Shown: positions 1 through 9,688, counted from the stretch's first letter. The stretch: DNA of 18,747 nucleotides from Puniceicoccales bacterium (GCA_031289835.1 JAITOW010000044.1:1-18747), one strand, 5' to 3'. The notes: a model not told the origin generated them from the letters alone. Numbers and translations are program-made.

Positions 1-2373
1 TCTGCCCTTGGACCAAATGGGTTGAATCGCGAGCATACTGGCTTGGAAGTCCGCGATGTCCACCCTTCCCACTATGGCAGAATTTGCCCAATTGAAACTC
101 CGGAGGGCCCAAACATCGGACTTATCAACTCCCTAAGCACCTACGCGCGCATAAATAAGTTTGGATTTATTGAAACCCCCTACCGCGTTGTGAAAGACGG
201 TCGCGTAACCGATGAAGTTGTATATTTGAGCGCCGATGACGAAGAAGGAAAAGTCATTGCTCAGGCAAACTCCGAGATGGATGCCAAGGGAAATTTGATC
301 GGCAAAGTTGCCGTTCGCAAATCCGATCAGCTTTTAGACGTTTTGCCATCCGAAGTTGACTACATGGATGTATCCCCTAAGCAAGTTATTTCCATCGCTG
401 CGGGGCTGATTCCATTTCTTGAGCACGACGATACCAGCCGCGCATTGATGGGTGCAAATATGCAACGGCAGGGTGTGCCGTTACTACTAACCGAAGCTCC
501 ACTGGTTGGCACCGGTATCGAAGAAAAGATCGCTAGAGATTCGGGACATGTTGTTATCGCGCAACAAGATGGCACTATCGCGTCCGTTGATGGGGGAAGG
601 GTTATAGTTTCAAAGGATGGAACTTTGCCAAACAACTTCAACGAGCTAAAAAATAAAGACCCAAACATTCAGGTTTACAAATTAAACAAATATATGCGCT
701 CGAACGCGGCCACTTGCTTTAATCAGCATCCAAGCGTGGCGAAGGGACAGTCCGTAAGGGCTGGTGACGTTCTTGCGGACGGTGCTTCAACGGATCATGG
801 CGAGCTTGCGCTAGGGAAAAACGTTCTCGTGGCCTTCATGCCTTGGAACGGCTATAATTTTGAAGATGCCGTAATCTTGAGTGAAAGGATGATTTCCGAT
901 GATGTTTTCACTTCGATCCACATCGACGAATACGAAGTTACGGCACGGGACACAAAACTTGGTGTAGAAGAGATCACGCGCGACATTCCGAATATTGGTG
1001 ACGAAGCTTTAAAAAATTTAAATCGTGATGGGATAGTTAAAATTGGCGCAGAGGTCAAGCCTGGAGATATTTTGGTCGGGAAAGTGACACCGAAAACGGA
1101 AACCGACCTCGCCCCCGAGGAAAAATTGCTGAGAGCGATTTTCGGAGAAAAGGCGGCCGATGTGAAGGATACATCGCTGGTTGCCCCCGCGGGCTGCTAC
1201 GGAACTGTCATGGACGTCAAAATATCCAGCAGAACTGACCATGAGAGGGAGGACATTTCGGAGTCCGAGTGCCGCCGTCGCGTAAAAAAGGTAAATGAGG
1301 AATTTCGCACGCAGGCCGATCACATTCGCGACGACCTAACCGAGGCGTTTTCCAGCATATTACTTGGAGAAAAAATCCCGCTTGATATCATCGATACGGA
1401 AACTAACGAGACGATTTTGGCGGCAAATCGCAAAATCACAAAGACCCTGCTTCGCCGATTGGCAGCGAGCGGACGCAACATCGACATGCCGTCTTCACCC
1501 GTCAAAAACAAAATTTTCGAAATCATCGATCAGTTTCAGTCAAGATTTGATGACCTCGAAGGGGAGCGGTTGCATAAGATCTCAGCCATCGAATCGGGCG
1601 ACCTTGATGAATCCGGTATCATCAAAAATGTCAAAGTGTTCATCGCCAATAAGCGCAAAATTCAGGTTGGTGACAAGATGGCGGGGAGACATGGTAATAA
1701 AGGTGTCGTTTCCCGCATAGTTAAGCGGGAAGACATGCCATTTTTGCCAAATGGACGTCCCGTCGACATCATTCTAAACCCACTTGGAGTTCCAAGCCGA
1801 ATGAACGTGGGTCAAGTTTTAGAAACATACCTCGGTGCGGCGTGTAAAAAGCTCGGTATCAAGGTTGCAACTCACGTGTTTGACGGTACTTCCGAAGAAA
1901 AAATTCAAGAACTAATGAAAGAAGCCAATCTCCCCATTGACGGCAAAACGGAGCTATTTGATGGTTGTACGGGGCAAAAATTTGACCAGCGCGTCACGGT
2001 AGGGTACATATATATGATGAAGCTCAACCATTTGGTCGCCGATAAGGTTCATGCTCGCGCAGTTGGGCCATATAGCCTGATTACCCAGCAGCCGCTCGGC
2101 GGTCGGGCGCAATATGGGGGCCAGCGTTTTGGAGAAATGGAGGTTTGGGCGATGGAAGCGTACGGAGCGGCCTATACGCTGCAGGAGCTGCTGACGGTGA
2201 AATCCGACGATTCGCAGGGACGAACGAAAATTTATGAATCGATTGTTAAGGGCGATACTTCGCTTGATGCCGGAATTCCACAGTCGTTTAACGTCTTGAT
2301 GAAGGAGTTGCAAGGGCTATGCCTCGACATCAGGTTAGAAAACGATCCAACGCTGGAGATCGATAACATTTAA
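1..2373 (+). CDS. rpoB: RNA polymerase beta subunit RpoB, 3' part (5' end outside window)
   Basis: Catalytic beta subunit of RNA polymerase. The reading frame is open from base 1 (Ser-Ala-Leu-Gly-Pro), so 790 C-terminal residues are present and the N-terminal ~530 lie upstream. The first visible residue aligns with E. coli S531 in the rifampicin region; the equivalents of S531, L533, G534, P564 and I572 are all wild type. The stretch GRICPIETPEGPNIGLI follows at residues 26-42. The active-site segment GDKMAGRHGNKG is at residues 557-568, and its two lysines (559 and 567) match E. coli K1065 and K1073. The E. coli-specific insertion before this segment is absent. The C-terminus (KELQGLCLDIRL and a short acidic tail) is complete. 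Odd points: NGLNREHT replaces the usual GGLTRERA in fork loop 2, and PKTET replaces PKGET. rpoC follows after 20 bases. Confidence 0.98.
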   Translation, partial: SALGPNGLNREHTGLEVRDVHPSHYGRICPIETPEGPNIGLINSLSTYARINKFGFIETPYRVVKDGRVTDEVVYLSADDEEGKVIAQANSEMDAKGNLIGKVAVRKSDQLLDVLPSEVDYMDVSPKQVISIAAGLIPFLEHDDTSRALMGANMQRQGVPLLLTEAPLVGTGIEEKIARDSGHVVIAQQDGTIASVDGGRVIVSKDGTLPNNFNELKNKDPNIQVYKLNKYMRSNAATCFNQHPSVAKGQSVRAGDVLADGASTDHGELALGKNVLVAFMPWNGYNFEDAVILSERMISDDVFTSIHIDEYEVTARDTKLGVEEITRDIPNIGDEALKNLNRDGIVKIGAEVKPGDILVGKVTPKTETDLAPEEKLLRAIFGEKAADVKDTSLVAPAGCYGTVMDVKISSRTDHEREDISESECRRRVKKVNEEFRTQADHIRDDLTEAFSSILLGEKIPLDIIDTETNETILAANRKITKTLLRRLAASGRNIDMPSSPVKNKIFEIIDQFQSRFDDLEGERLHKISAIESGDLDESGIIKNVKVFIANKRKIQVGDKMAGRHGNKGVVSRIVKREDMPFLPNGRPVDIILNPLGVPSRMNVGQVLETYLGAACKKLGIKVATHVFDGTSEEKIQELMKEANLPIDGKTELFDGCTGQKFDQRVTVGYIYMMKLNHLVADKVHARAVGPYSLITQQPLGGRAQYGGQRFGEMEVWAMEAYGAAYTLQELLTVKSDDSQGRTKIYESIVKGDTSLDAGIPQSFNVLMKELQGLCLDIRLENDPTLEIDNI

Positions 2374-2393
2374 TTTAGTGGCACTACAATCAG

Positions 2394-5300
2394 ATGAGCA
2401 ATCAAAACGTAAAAGAAATTTTGGGATTTGATCCAATTTACAACTACAACCAGGTAAGCATCTCGGTCGCATCCCCGGACGCCATACGTTCCTGGTCGCG
2501 GGGTGAGGTCAAAAATCCGGAGACAATTAATTACCGAACTTTCAAGCCCGAACCGGGAGGATTGTTTTGCCAAAAAATCTTCGGGCCCGTGCGCGACTAC
2601 GAATGCGCCTGCGGGAAGTACAAGAGGATAAAATACAAAGGAGTTGTCTGCGAAAGATGTGGAGTTGAGGTTACCGTTTCGCGCATACGCCGCGAGAGCA
2701 TGGGACACATCGAACTCGCCGTACCCATCGCCCATGTCTGGTTCCTAAAAAGCCTGCCGAGCAGGCTTGGTTTGATGCTCGACATGACAGCCAAGGACCT
2801 TGAAAAGGTTATCTACTACGAAAGCTACATGGTCATTGACCCGAAATCGACGCCACTTGCGAAGTGCCAGTTGATCAGCGATCACGAATACGTCCAGCTG
2901 CAAGAGGAATATGGAGATGAGGCATTTGAGGCAAAGATTGGGGCAGCAGCAGTTCGCGAAGTGTTGGCAAGCACCGACCTGGCCGGGCTCGCCGATGAGC
3001 TTCAGGAACAGTTGCGCAGCACACATTCCCGCCAAAACAAAAAGAAAATTACAAGGCGATTGAAGCTCGTCAATGGATTTTTAGAGGGCAACATGCGTCC
3101 GGAGTGGATGGTTTTAGAAACTTTACCCATAATTCCGCCGGATTTACGCCCGCTGGTTCCGCTCGATGGTGGTCGTTTCGCCACGAGCGATCTCAACGAT
3201 CTGTACCGCCGTGTCATTAATCGAAACAATCGTTTAAAAAGTTTACTGAGCCTCAAAACGCCGGATGTGATCATTCACAACGAGATGCGCATGTTGCAGG
3301 AAGCCGTTGACGCGCTGTTTGATAATGATCGGCACGGGCACTCGATCGTTGGTGCTGGAAATCGTCCACTAAAATCTCTAAGTGAAATGCTTAAAGGTAA
3401 GCAGGGACGTTTCCGCCAAAATCTTTTAGGAAAGCGGGTTGATTACAGCGGTCGTTCGGTTATCGTGATTGGCCCTGAGCTCAAGCTTCACCAATGCGGC
3501 CTACCAAAAAAAATGGCGCTTGTTTTATTCGAACCGTTCATCATCCGCCGTCTGAAGGAGCTCGGGTTTATTCACACGATCCGCAGTGCGCGTAAAATGA
3601 TAGAGAAACAGGCTCCGGAGGTGTGGGACATTTTGGACGAAGTTACCCGTGGCCATCCAATTCTGCTAAATCGTGCTCCCACGCTGCACAGGCTGTCGAT
3701 CCAGGCCTTTGAACCAGTTTTGATAGAAGGGGACGCCATACGTTTGCATCCGCTCGTATGTTCGGCGTTCAATGCTGACTTCGACGGGGACCAGATGGCG
3801 GTGCATGTGCCACTGTCTCTCGAGGCGGTCATGGAAGCCAAGTTCCTAATGCTTGCTTCACACAATGTATTTTCTCCGTCGAGCGGAAAGCCGGTTTTGA
3901 CACCATCCAAGGACATAGTGCTGGGGGTTTACTATTTAACTTTGGAACCTGAGAAAAATACCAGCGGCGAACGATTACCACTGATCAGCACCGTTGAGGA
4001 GGCCCTGATGCTTGACACGGAGGGCATCTTGAAAAAGCACGACCGCATCCGCTTCGTAAACCCTGATTTTAAAAAGAAGACGCGCTACGGAGACAGCGAA
4101 TTCAGGATAATTGAAACTACCCTGGGACGCGTGGTATTTAATAGTATATTTACGCGATCCCTAGGATTCATAAATCAACCGGTTGCGAAGAACAAATTGG
4201 GCGATTTAATCCTCAACACATACAAGGTTGCCGGTAAAGAAAACGCCGTTGAAATTCTCGACAGACTTAAATCTCTCGGATTCAAGGAAGCGATGCGAGC
4301 GGGATTATCGATTGGCGTTGACGATATGATAATTCCAGCCAATAAGGCCAAAATAATCGCATCCGCGCGTAAAAAAGTCGATGACATTGAGACGCAATAC
4401 AAACGGGGAATTATAACCTCCGGCGAACGTTCCAACAAGATCGTCGACATCTGGACTTCGGCGACGGATGAAATCGCTGTGTTAACATTCGATTCGCTTG
4501 CGCACAACACTGGACGCTCCGAAATCAACCCCGTTTTTTTAATGATGGATTCCGGAGCACGTGGGAATCGGCAGCAAGTACGACAACTTTGCGGAATGCG
4601 CGGATTAATGGCGAAACCATCGGGTGAAATCATTGAATGGCCAATTACCTCCTCATTCAGGGAAGGCTTGTCGGTGCTCGAGTACTTCATATCCACCCAT
4701 GGAGCCAGAAAGGGATTGGCTGATACGGCTCTGAAAACTGCCGATGCCGGCTACATGACAAGAAAATTGTGCGACGTTGCCATGGACTGCGTGATAGGGG
4801 ACGAGGATACCGGGGATCGTTCCGGCATTTGGAAGCAGGCGATCATCGATGGAGACGATGAAATAGTAAGCCTGAGAGAGCGTATTTCCGGGAGATGCTC
4901 CAGCGAGGACGTCAAAAATCCGCTCGATTCCAATGAAATCATAGTCACTGCCGGAGATCTGATAACGGTTGACATTGCCCATCGCATAGAAGACTCTGGC
5001 ATTGAACGGGTTAAGGTAATGTCTCCACTGACGCAGATGTTTAGAAGTGCGATACCCGCGAAGGCCTACGGCATTGATCTCGCAACAAACAGCATGGTTA
5101 AGCGTGGCACGGCGGTCGGAATAATTGCGGCACAGTCGATCGGCGAACCCGGGACGCAGCTCACCCTGCGCACATTCCATGTCGGTGGTGTCGCCAGTCA
5201 AGTTCTAAAGAGCTCGGAGTATCGTGCGAAACGTGATTGTACGGTAAAATTTAATGGATTGCGGCTTGTCCAAACGGTGGATGGGGCGAACATTGTCCTG

Positions 5301-6542
5301 AACAAGACCGGAACGATGCGACTCCTGGATGACAATGGCCGTGAAATTGAAAGCTATACCATGGTACCCGGCGCACTGCTGTCGGTTTCCGACGGTGAAA
5401 GGGTTGTGAAGGGCATAATTTTGGCCATGTGGGATCCACACAATATGCCGATTTTATCGGAAAAAGACGGCGTCATCACCTTCCGAGACATGGTTCCCGG
5501 GGTTACGATTAAACGCGACGTCGATGTCTCGACCGGTAGAATCACAACGATTGTCATCGAGCACAAGGAAGATTTAAACCCTTCCATCGACATCGCCATT
5601 GGCGCCAACGATCAGGGAATACCCGCCGACAAAATTGTTGCAACCTATAGCGTACCTACGGGTGCTCAAATTATCGTTGAAAATGGGAATGAGGTCCAGG
5701 CTGGTGCATTATTAGCCAAAACTTCGCGCTCTGCGTCGAAAACACAGGATATTACCGGAGGGTTGCCGCGCATTGCCGAATTATTTGAAGCTCGTCGGCC
5801 AAAGGATGCTTCCGAAATGGCTAAAATCGATGGCATAGTGTCCTTTGGTGGTACCGTGCGCAATAAGAGGCGCATATGGGTCACCGACAGCGAATCCGGT
5901 CAACGCCAGGAACATCTCATTCCTCACGGGCGGAGCATCATCGTACACGAGGGAGATTTTGTCAATAGGGGGCAAAATTTAACCGATGGCTCCCAGGATC
6001 CCCACGAAATTCTCGAAGTCCTCGGAACTGCCAGCTTGCAGGAATATTTAATCTCCGAGATTCAGAAGGTGTACCGCATGCAAGGCGTAACCATCAACGA
6101 CAAGCACATCGAGACCATTGTCACCTGCATGTTGAGCAAGGTTCGCATCATTGATCCGGGAGATTCCGACTTTTTCTGGGGAGAGCAAATTGACAAGGAT
6201 ACGTTTATGACAGCCAACAAGGAAATTATCGAATCCGGTGGAGAACCAGCCACCGCCGAGCCCGTCTTGCTCGGCATCACAAAATCTTCCATTGAAACGG
6301 AGAGTTTCATCGCGGCGGCATCCTTCCAGGAAACAACGCGAGTCTTGACCGACGCTGCAACAACATCCAAGGTTGATAAACTTAAAGGATTCAAGGAAAA
6401 TGTCATTATGGGGCACCTAATTCCAGCTGGAACGGGCTTGCCAATGTATCGATACGTGAAGATCAACACACTGGTTCCGGCCACGGCAGCGGAGCCGTCT
6501 GGCCAACAACGGGAACCTCAACCGGAGGAATTGGAACAATGA
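2394..6542 (+). CDS. rpoC: RNA polymerase beta' subunit RpoC
   Basis: Full-length beta' subunit, 1382 residues (E. coli 1407). The N-terminal zinc ribbon is intact (C71, C73, C86, C89). The magnesium-binding NADFDGD motif is at residues 460-466, with D462, D464 and D466. The bridge-helix/trigger-loop segment IGEPGTQLTLRTFH is at 916-929, with Leu925 where most bacteria have Met. The C-terminal region with QDITGGLPRIAELFEARRP, INDKHIE and SFQETTRVLT is present, followed by a short Pro/Glu-rich tail. The second zinc site is gone: the four expected cysteines are T806, Q881, P888 and A891. The ATG start gives the canonical N-terminus and has only a weak Shine-Dalgarno sequence. The stop is TGA. 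It is presumably co-transcribed with rpoB, and a 103-base gap separates it from rpsL. Confidence 0.99.
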   Translation: MSNQNVKEILGFDPIYNYNQVSISVASPDAIRSWSRGEVKNPETINYRTFKPEPGGLFCQKIFGPVRDYECACGKYKRIKYKGVVCERCGVEVTVSRIRRESMGHIELAVPIAHVWFLKSLPSRLGLMLDMTAKDLEKVIYYESYMVIDPKSTPLAKCQLISDHEYVQLQEEYGDEAFEAKIGAAAVREVLASTDLAGLADELQEQLRSTHSRQNKKKITRRLKLVNGFLEGNMRPEWMVLETLPIIPPDLRPLVPLDGGRFATSDLNDLYRRVINRNNRLKSLLSLKTPDVIIHNEMRMLQEAVDALFDNDRHGHSIVGAGNRPLKSLSEMLKGKQGRFRQNLLGKRVDYSGRSVIVIGPELKLHQCGLPKKMALVLFEPFIIRRLKELGFIHTIRSARKMIEKQAPEVWDILDEVTRGHPILLNRAPTLHRLSIQAFEPVLIEGDAIRLHPLVCSAFNADFDGDQMAVHVPLSLEAVMEAKFLMLASHNVFSPSSGKPVLTPSKDIVLGVYYLTLEPEKNTSGERLPLISTVEEALMLDTEGILKKHDRIRFVNPDFKKKTRYGDSEFRIIETTLGRVVFNSIFTRSLGFINQPVAKNKLGDLILNTYKVAGKENAVEILDRLKSLGFKEAMRAGLSIGVDDMIIPANKAKIIASARKKVDDIETQYKRGIITSGERSNKIVDIWTSATDEIAVLTFDSLAHNTGRSEINPVFLMMDSGARGNRQQVRQLCGMRGLMAKPSGEIIEWPITSSFREGLSVLEYFISTHGARKGLADTALKTADAGYMTRKLCDVAMDCVIGDEDTGDRSGIWKQAIIDGDDEIVSLRERISGRCSSEDVKNPLDSNEIIVTAGDLITVDIAHRIEDSGIERVKVMSPLTQMFRSAIPAKAYGIDLATNSMVKRGTAVGIIAAQSIGEPGTQLTLRTFHVGGVASQVLKSSEYRAKRDCTVKFNGLRLVQTVDGANIVLNKTGTMRLLDDNGREIESYTMVPGALLSVSDGERVVKGIILAMWDPHNMPILSEKDGVITFRDMVPGVTIKRDVDVSTGRITTIVIEHKEDLNPSIDIAIGANDQGIPADKIVATYSVPTGAQIIVENGNEVQAGALLAKTSRSASKTQDITGGLPRIAELFEARRPKDASEMAKIDGIVSFGGTVRNKRRIWVTDSESGQRQEHLIPHGRSIIVHEGDFVNRGQNLTDGSQDPHEILEVLGTASLQEYLISEIQKVYRMQGVTINDKHIETIVTCMLSKVRIIDPGDSDFFWGEQIDKDTFMTANKEIIESGGEPATAEPVLLGITKSSIETESFIAAASFQETTRVLTDAATTSKVDKLKGFKENVIMGHLIPAGTGLPMYRYVKINTLVPATAAEPSGQQREPQPEELEQ

Positions 6543-6645
6543 TCAGCGAAGATATGGGGCATAAAGCGGATCTTTTCAAAAAAAGTTCTTGCATTGTTTC
6601 ATGGTTTTAATTCAACTCTGGAAACTTTAAAATTCGTGGAGGTTC
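6543..6645 (+). other. rpoC-rpsL intergenic region
   Basis: This 103-base spacer is the largest gap in the window. It is AT-rich and contains a seven-A run at 6578-6584. I see no GC-rich hairpin followed by a T tract, so no intrinsic terminator. I also see no convincing paired -35/-10 boxes: a TAAAAT at 6628-6633 lacks a good -35 and sits too close to the start codon. A clear Shine-Dalgarno sequence, GGAGG at 6638-6642, lies just before the rpsL ATG. A promoter for the str genes could still be hidden here. Confidence 0.5.
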
Positions 6646-7023
6646 ATGCCTACAATTAATCAGTTAATAAAGCGACCGCGGGTCAGCAAGTCGTTCAAGT
6701 CGAAGGCGCCGGCATTGGATAAAAATCCGTTTCGGAGGGGGACCTGCGTTCAGGTCATGACTCGCACGCCAAAAAAGCCGAACTCAGCTATCCGCAAAGT
6801 TACGAAGGTACGTCTAACAAACGGGATGGAGGTTATAGCTTACATTCCCGATGAAGGCCACAAGTTGCAGGAGCACAGCGTTATTCTTGTCCGTGGCGGC
6901 CGTGTGAAGGATTTACCCGGTGTACGCTACCACGTTGTTCGCGGCACATTGGATTGTTCCGGCGTGGAAAAACGTCGTAGAAGTCGTTCAAAATACGGGG
7001 TCAAGCGTCCGAAGCAGAAGTAA
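6646..7023 (+). CDS. rpsL: 30S ribosomal protein S12
   Basis: S12 sits at the decoding centre of the small subunit and monitors codon-anticodon pairing. The 125-residue product begins MPTINQLI, as usual, and is close to the E. coli length (124). The decoding loop TPKKPNSA (residues 41-48) keeps both lysines, so the common streptomycin-resistance changes at that site are absent. The second conserved loop GGRVKDLPGVRYH, which carries the aspartate that many bacteria methylthiolate, is intact. GGAGG three bases upstream supports the ATG start. It is the first gene of the str-type cluster, and rpsG follows after 20 bases. Confidence 0.98.
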   Translation: MPTINQLIKRPRVSKSFKSKAPALDKNPFRRGTCVQVMTRTPKKPNSAIRKVTKVRLTNGMEVIAYIPDEGHKLQEHSVILVRGGRVKDLPGVRYHVVRGTLDCSGVEKRRRSRSKYGVKRPKQK

Positions 7024-7043
7024 AATTTAGGGAAAAGGAAAAA

Positions 7044-7517
7044 ATGTCGCGTCGTAGAAAAGCAGAAAAGCGCGCAGGAGCCAAAGATCCGCGCTATGGC
7101 AGTGCGTTGATTGGGCAATTGACAAACATGGTTATGGAGCGCGGGAAAAAATCTCTTGCCCGATCCATTGTCTATGGCGCCATAGAGCGCGTGAGTGAGA
7201 AGTTGGAAAAGGGCGATCCCGTTGACCTATTGTTGGGTGCACTCGAGAATGCACGTCCGAAAGTTGAAGTGAAAAGTAGGCGCGTTGGCGGGGCAACCTA
7301 CCAGATTCCCGTCGAGGTTCCGTATGAAAGGCAGTACACTCTGGTTTTTCGCTGGATGATTGAAATGGCGTCTTCGCGGAAGGGCACTCCAATGAAGGAG
7401 GCTCTGGCGCAGGAAGTTGTTGATGCGTATAATAATACGGGTTCCGTTGTCAAGAAGAAAGAAGAAGTGCACCGCATGGCACAGGCTAACCGTGCCTTCG
7501 CGCATTTGCGCTGGTGA
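7044..7517 (+). CDS. rpsG: 30S ribosomal protein S7
   Basis: S7 nucleates assembly of the 30S head and contacts the E-site tRNA. The product is 157 residues (E. coli K-12 179; many bacteria 156). It begins MSRRRKAEKR, carries the typical ARPKVEVKSRRVGGATYQIPVEV region, and ends AFAHLRW exactly where the family ends, at a TGA stop. A purine-rich AAAGGA precedes the ATG. fusA follows after 26 bases, and one of its possible GTG starts overlaps this stop codon. Confidence 0.98.
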   Translation: MSRRRKAEKRAGAKDPRYGSALIGQLTNMVMERGKKSLARSIVYGAIERVSEKLEKGDPVDLLLGALENARPKVEVKSRRVGGATYQIPVEVPYERQYTLVFRWMIEMASSRKGTPMKEALAQEVVDAYNNTGSVVKKKEEVHRMAQANRAFAHLRW

Positions 7518-7531
7518 CATGGAAAATTTTA

Positions 7532-7537
7532 AGAGGG
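7532..7537 (+). promoter_or_regulatory. Shine-Dalgarno sequence deciding the fusA start
   Basis: AGAGGG lies 6 bases before ATG 7544 and only 3 bases before GTG 7541. A farther in-frame GTG at 7514 overlaps the rpsG stop. The spacing favours ATG 7544 as the EF-G start. Confidence 0.65.
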
Positions 7538-7543
7538 AATGTG

Positions 7544-9688
7544 ATGTTCAAGCATGAAATATCGGCAGCAAACTCAAAGTCACGCGGTACACCGCTGGAG
7601 TTCACGAGGAATATAGGTATCGCTGCACACATCGACGCTGGCAAAACAACGACGACGGAACGCATATTGTTTTATACCGGCGTAGTGCACAAAATGGGGG
7701 AGGTACACGATGGAACGGCCGTCACCGATTGGATGGAGCAGGAGCGTGAGCGCGGCATTACGATCACGTCCGCCGCAATTTCTTGCTCGTGGACAACGAA
7801 AGAAGGCCCATTTTCCGGCATAAGCCACAGGATAAACATTATAGACACCCCCGGCCACGTGGATTTTACGGCCGAGGTTGAGCGTTCGCTTCGCGTATTG
7901 GATGGAGCGATTGCGGTGTTTTGCGGTGTTGCCGGCGTGCAACCGCAGTCGGAAACGGTGTGGCGGCAGATGGACAAGTACAATGTTCCGAGGGTCGCTT
8001 TCATCAATAAGATGGATCGCACGGGGGCGGATTTCTTTGGAGCGGTTAACGACATCAAGGAAAAATTGCGCGCCAATGCGCATCCACTTTTTTTGAACAT
8101 TGGCTCCGGTGAAAATTTTCAAGGCTTGATTGATCTCGTTAAAATGAAGGCCTACATATATCGCCAAGACAATATTAATGGGGTGCAGTACGACACGGTT
8201 GACATTCCCACCGACATGCTTGACTCTGCAAAAAGGTACCGCGAGGAGTTGATTGAGGCCGTTGCGGATTTCGATGAAAATGTTGCCAATAAGTATTTGG
8301 AAGGCATTGAAATTTCCACCGATGAGCTTCAGGTCGGAATTCGGAAAGCTACATTGTCCATGAAATTCATCGGGGTGATACCGGGCAGTTCGTTCAAAAA
8401 TAAGGGTGTGCAAATGTTGTTGGATGCCGTTATTAATTATCTTCCCGATCCGCTTGATCTGCCGCCTACGCGTGCGTTCAACGATGATGGCGAAGAAGTT
8501 GGCATACCCGTTAATGACAGCGGCAAGGTGGCCGTGTTAGCGTTCAAGTTGATGACAGATCCCTACGTTGGGAAGTTGGTTTTTTGCCGCGTATACGCTG
8601 GCCAGCTGAGGAAAGGCAGTACGGTTTATAATCCGAGGACTCGCCAAAACGAGCGCATAGGCCGCCTAGTTACAATGAAGGCGGATGCGCGTGAAGACAT
8701 TGAAGTCGCGTATTCGGGGGATATTTGTGCCGTGGTTGGACTTAGAAACGTCGTGACCGGTGACACCCTGTGCGATGATGACCTCGACCTGATTTTGGAG
8801 CCACCAACTTTTCCCGAACCGGTTATAAGTATGTCCATTGAGCCAAAGTCTAAAGCCGATCAAACAAAGCTTTCGACTGGGCTTCAGCGTTTGGCCGAAG
8901 AGGACCCCACTTTTGTGGTCACAACAAATCAAGAAACTGGACAAACTATCATTGCTGGCATGGGAGAGTTGCATCTCGACATTATTCGCGATAGATTGTT
9001 CCGCGAATTTAAGGTTGAAGCGGATGCTGGACGCCCACAGATCGCATATAAGGAAACGATTTCCGCGGCAGCAACCGGCGAAGGAAAATTTATCAGACAA
9101 ACGGGTGGACACGGGCAATATGGCCACGCCGTAATAAAAATTGAGCCAACTGAGCGAGGAAAAGGAATCGAAATTATTAACGAAATTGTTGGTGGTGTTA
9201 TCCCGAGAGAATTTATTAAACCTACACAGGAGGGCATCCTGGAGGGTGCAAACATCGGTGTCGTGGCGGGTTATCCCGTCGTCGATTTCACGGCAAGGAT
9301 CGTCGATGGAAGCTTCCACGAAGTCGATTCGTCCGAATTAGCATTCAAGATGGCCGGAATTTTTGGTTTCAAAGAGGCCATGAGAAAGGCCAACCCGATA
9401 CTCCTCGAGCCAATTATGAAAGTTGATGTTTCGACGCCCGACGAATATCAGGGAGACATTGTGGGGGATTTAAATCGCCGCCGCGGACAGATACAGGGCA
9501 TCGAAGCCAAACATGGCTTGACAATAATTACCGCATTTGTTCCCCTTGAAATGATGTTTGGCTATGCCACGGATGTGCGTTCACTGTCAAAGGGACGCGC
9601 AACATATTCCATGGAGCCAGCTCATTTCGAACAGGTCCCAGCGGGTATATTGGCAAAAATTGTTGAAAACTCTCCAAACAAGCGTTAA
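7544..9688 (+). CDS. fusA: Elongation factor G (EF-G)
   Basis: EF-G is the GTPase that drives translocation of tRNA and mRNA and, with RRF, ribosome recycling. The product is 714 residues from ATG 7544 (E. coli 704). GTPase motifs: P-loop AHIDAGKT (28-35), switch I ERGITITSA, DTPGH (101-105) and NKMD (155-158), plus the SSFKNKG element. Domains II to V follow, including GMGELHLDI, GHGQYGHAVI and the C-terminal MFGYATDVRSLSKGRA. The N-terminus is about ten residues longer than in E. coli. The start is chosen by the upstream AGAGGG; GTG 7541 or 7514 would extend the protein by 1 or 10 residues. tuf, which often follows fusA, is missing: rpsJ begins 16 bases downstream. Confidence 0.98.
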   Translation: MFKHEISAANSKSRGTPLEFTRNIGIAAHIDAGKTTTTERILFYTGVVHKMGEVHDGTAVTDWMEQERERGITITSAAISCSWTTKEGPFSGISHRINIIDTPGHVDFTAEVERSLRVLDGAIAVFCGVAGVQPQSETVWRQMDKYNVPRVAFINKMDRTGADFFGAVNDIKEKLRANAHPLFLNIGSGENFQGLIDLVKMKAYIYRQDNINGVQYDTVDIPTDMLDSAKRYREELIEAVADFDENVANKYLEGIEISTDELQVGIRKATLSMKFIGVIPGSSFKNKGVQMLLDAVINYLPDPLDLPPTRAFNDDGEEVGIPVNDSGKVAVLAFKLMTDPYVGKLVFCRVYAGQLRKGSTVYNPRTRQNERIGRLVTMKADAREDIEVAYSGDICAVVGLRNVVTGDTLCDDDLDLILEPPTFPEPVISMSIEPKSKADQTKLSTGLQRLAEEDPTFVVTTNQETGQTIIAGMGELHLDIIRDRLFREFKVEADAGRPQIAYKETISAAATGEGKFIRQTGGHGQYGHAVIKIEPTERGKGIEIINEIVGGVIPREFIKPTQEGILEGANIGVVAGYPVVDFTARIVDGSFHEVDSSELAFKMAGIFGFKEAMRKANPILLEPIMKVDVSTPDEYQGDIVGDLNRRRGQIQGIEAKHGLTIITAFVPLEMMFGYATDVRSLSKGRATYSMEPAHFEQVPAGILAKIVENSPNKR

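Noticed and set aside
1364..1720. 118-codon plus-strand frame inside rpoB
   Set aside because: Out-of-frame overlap with a highly conserved RpoB region; no support for dual coding.
4653..5201. 182-codon open frame on the minus strand
   Set aside because: Antisense shadow of rpoC with no family resemblance and no ribosome-binding context.
6578..6627. Long-range pairing between AAAGTT and AACTTT before rpsL
   Set aside because: Six AT-rich pairs with a loop of more than 30 bases; expected by chance in this spacer.
7580..8413. 277-codon open frame on the minus strand
   Set aside because: It lies entirely opposite fusA, has no recognisable protein family, and its composition is explained by the EF-G codons.
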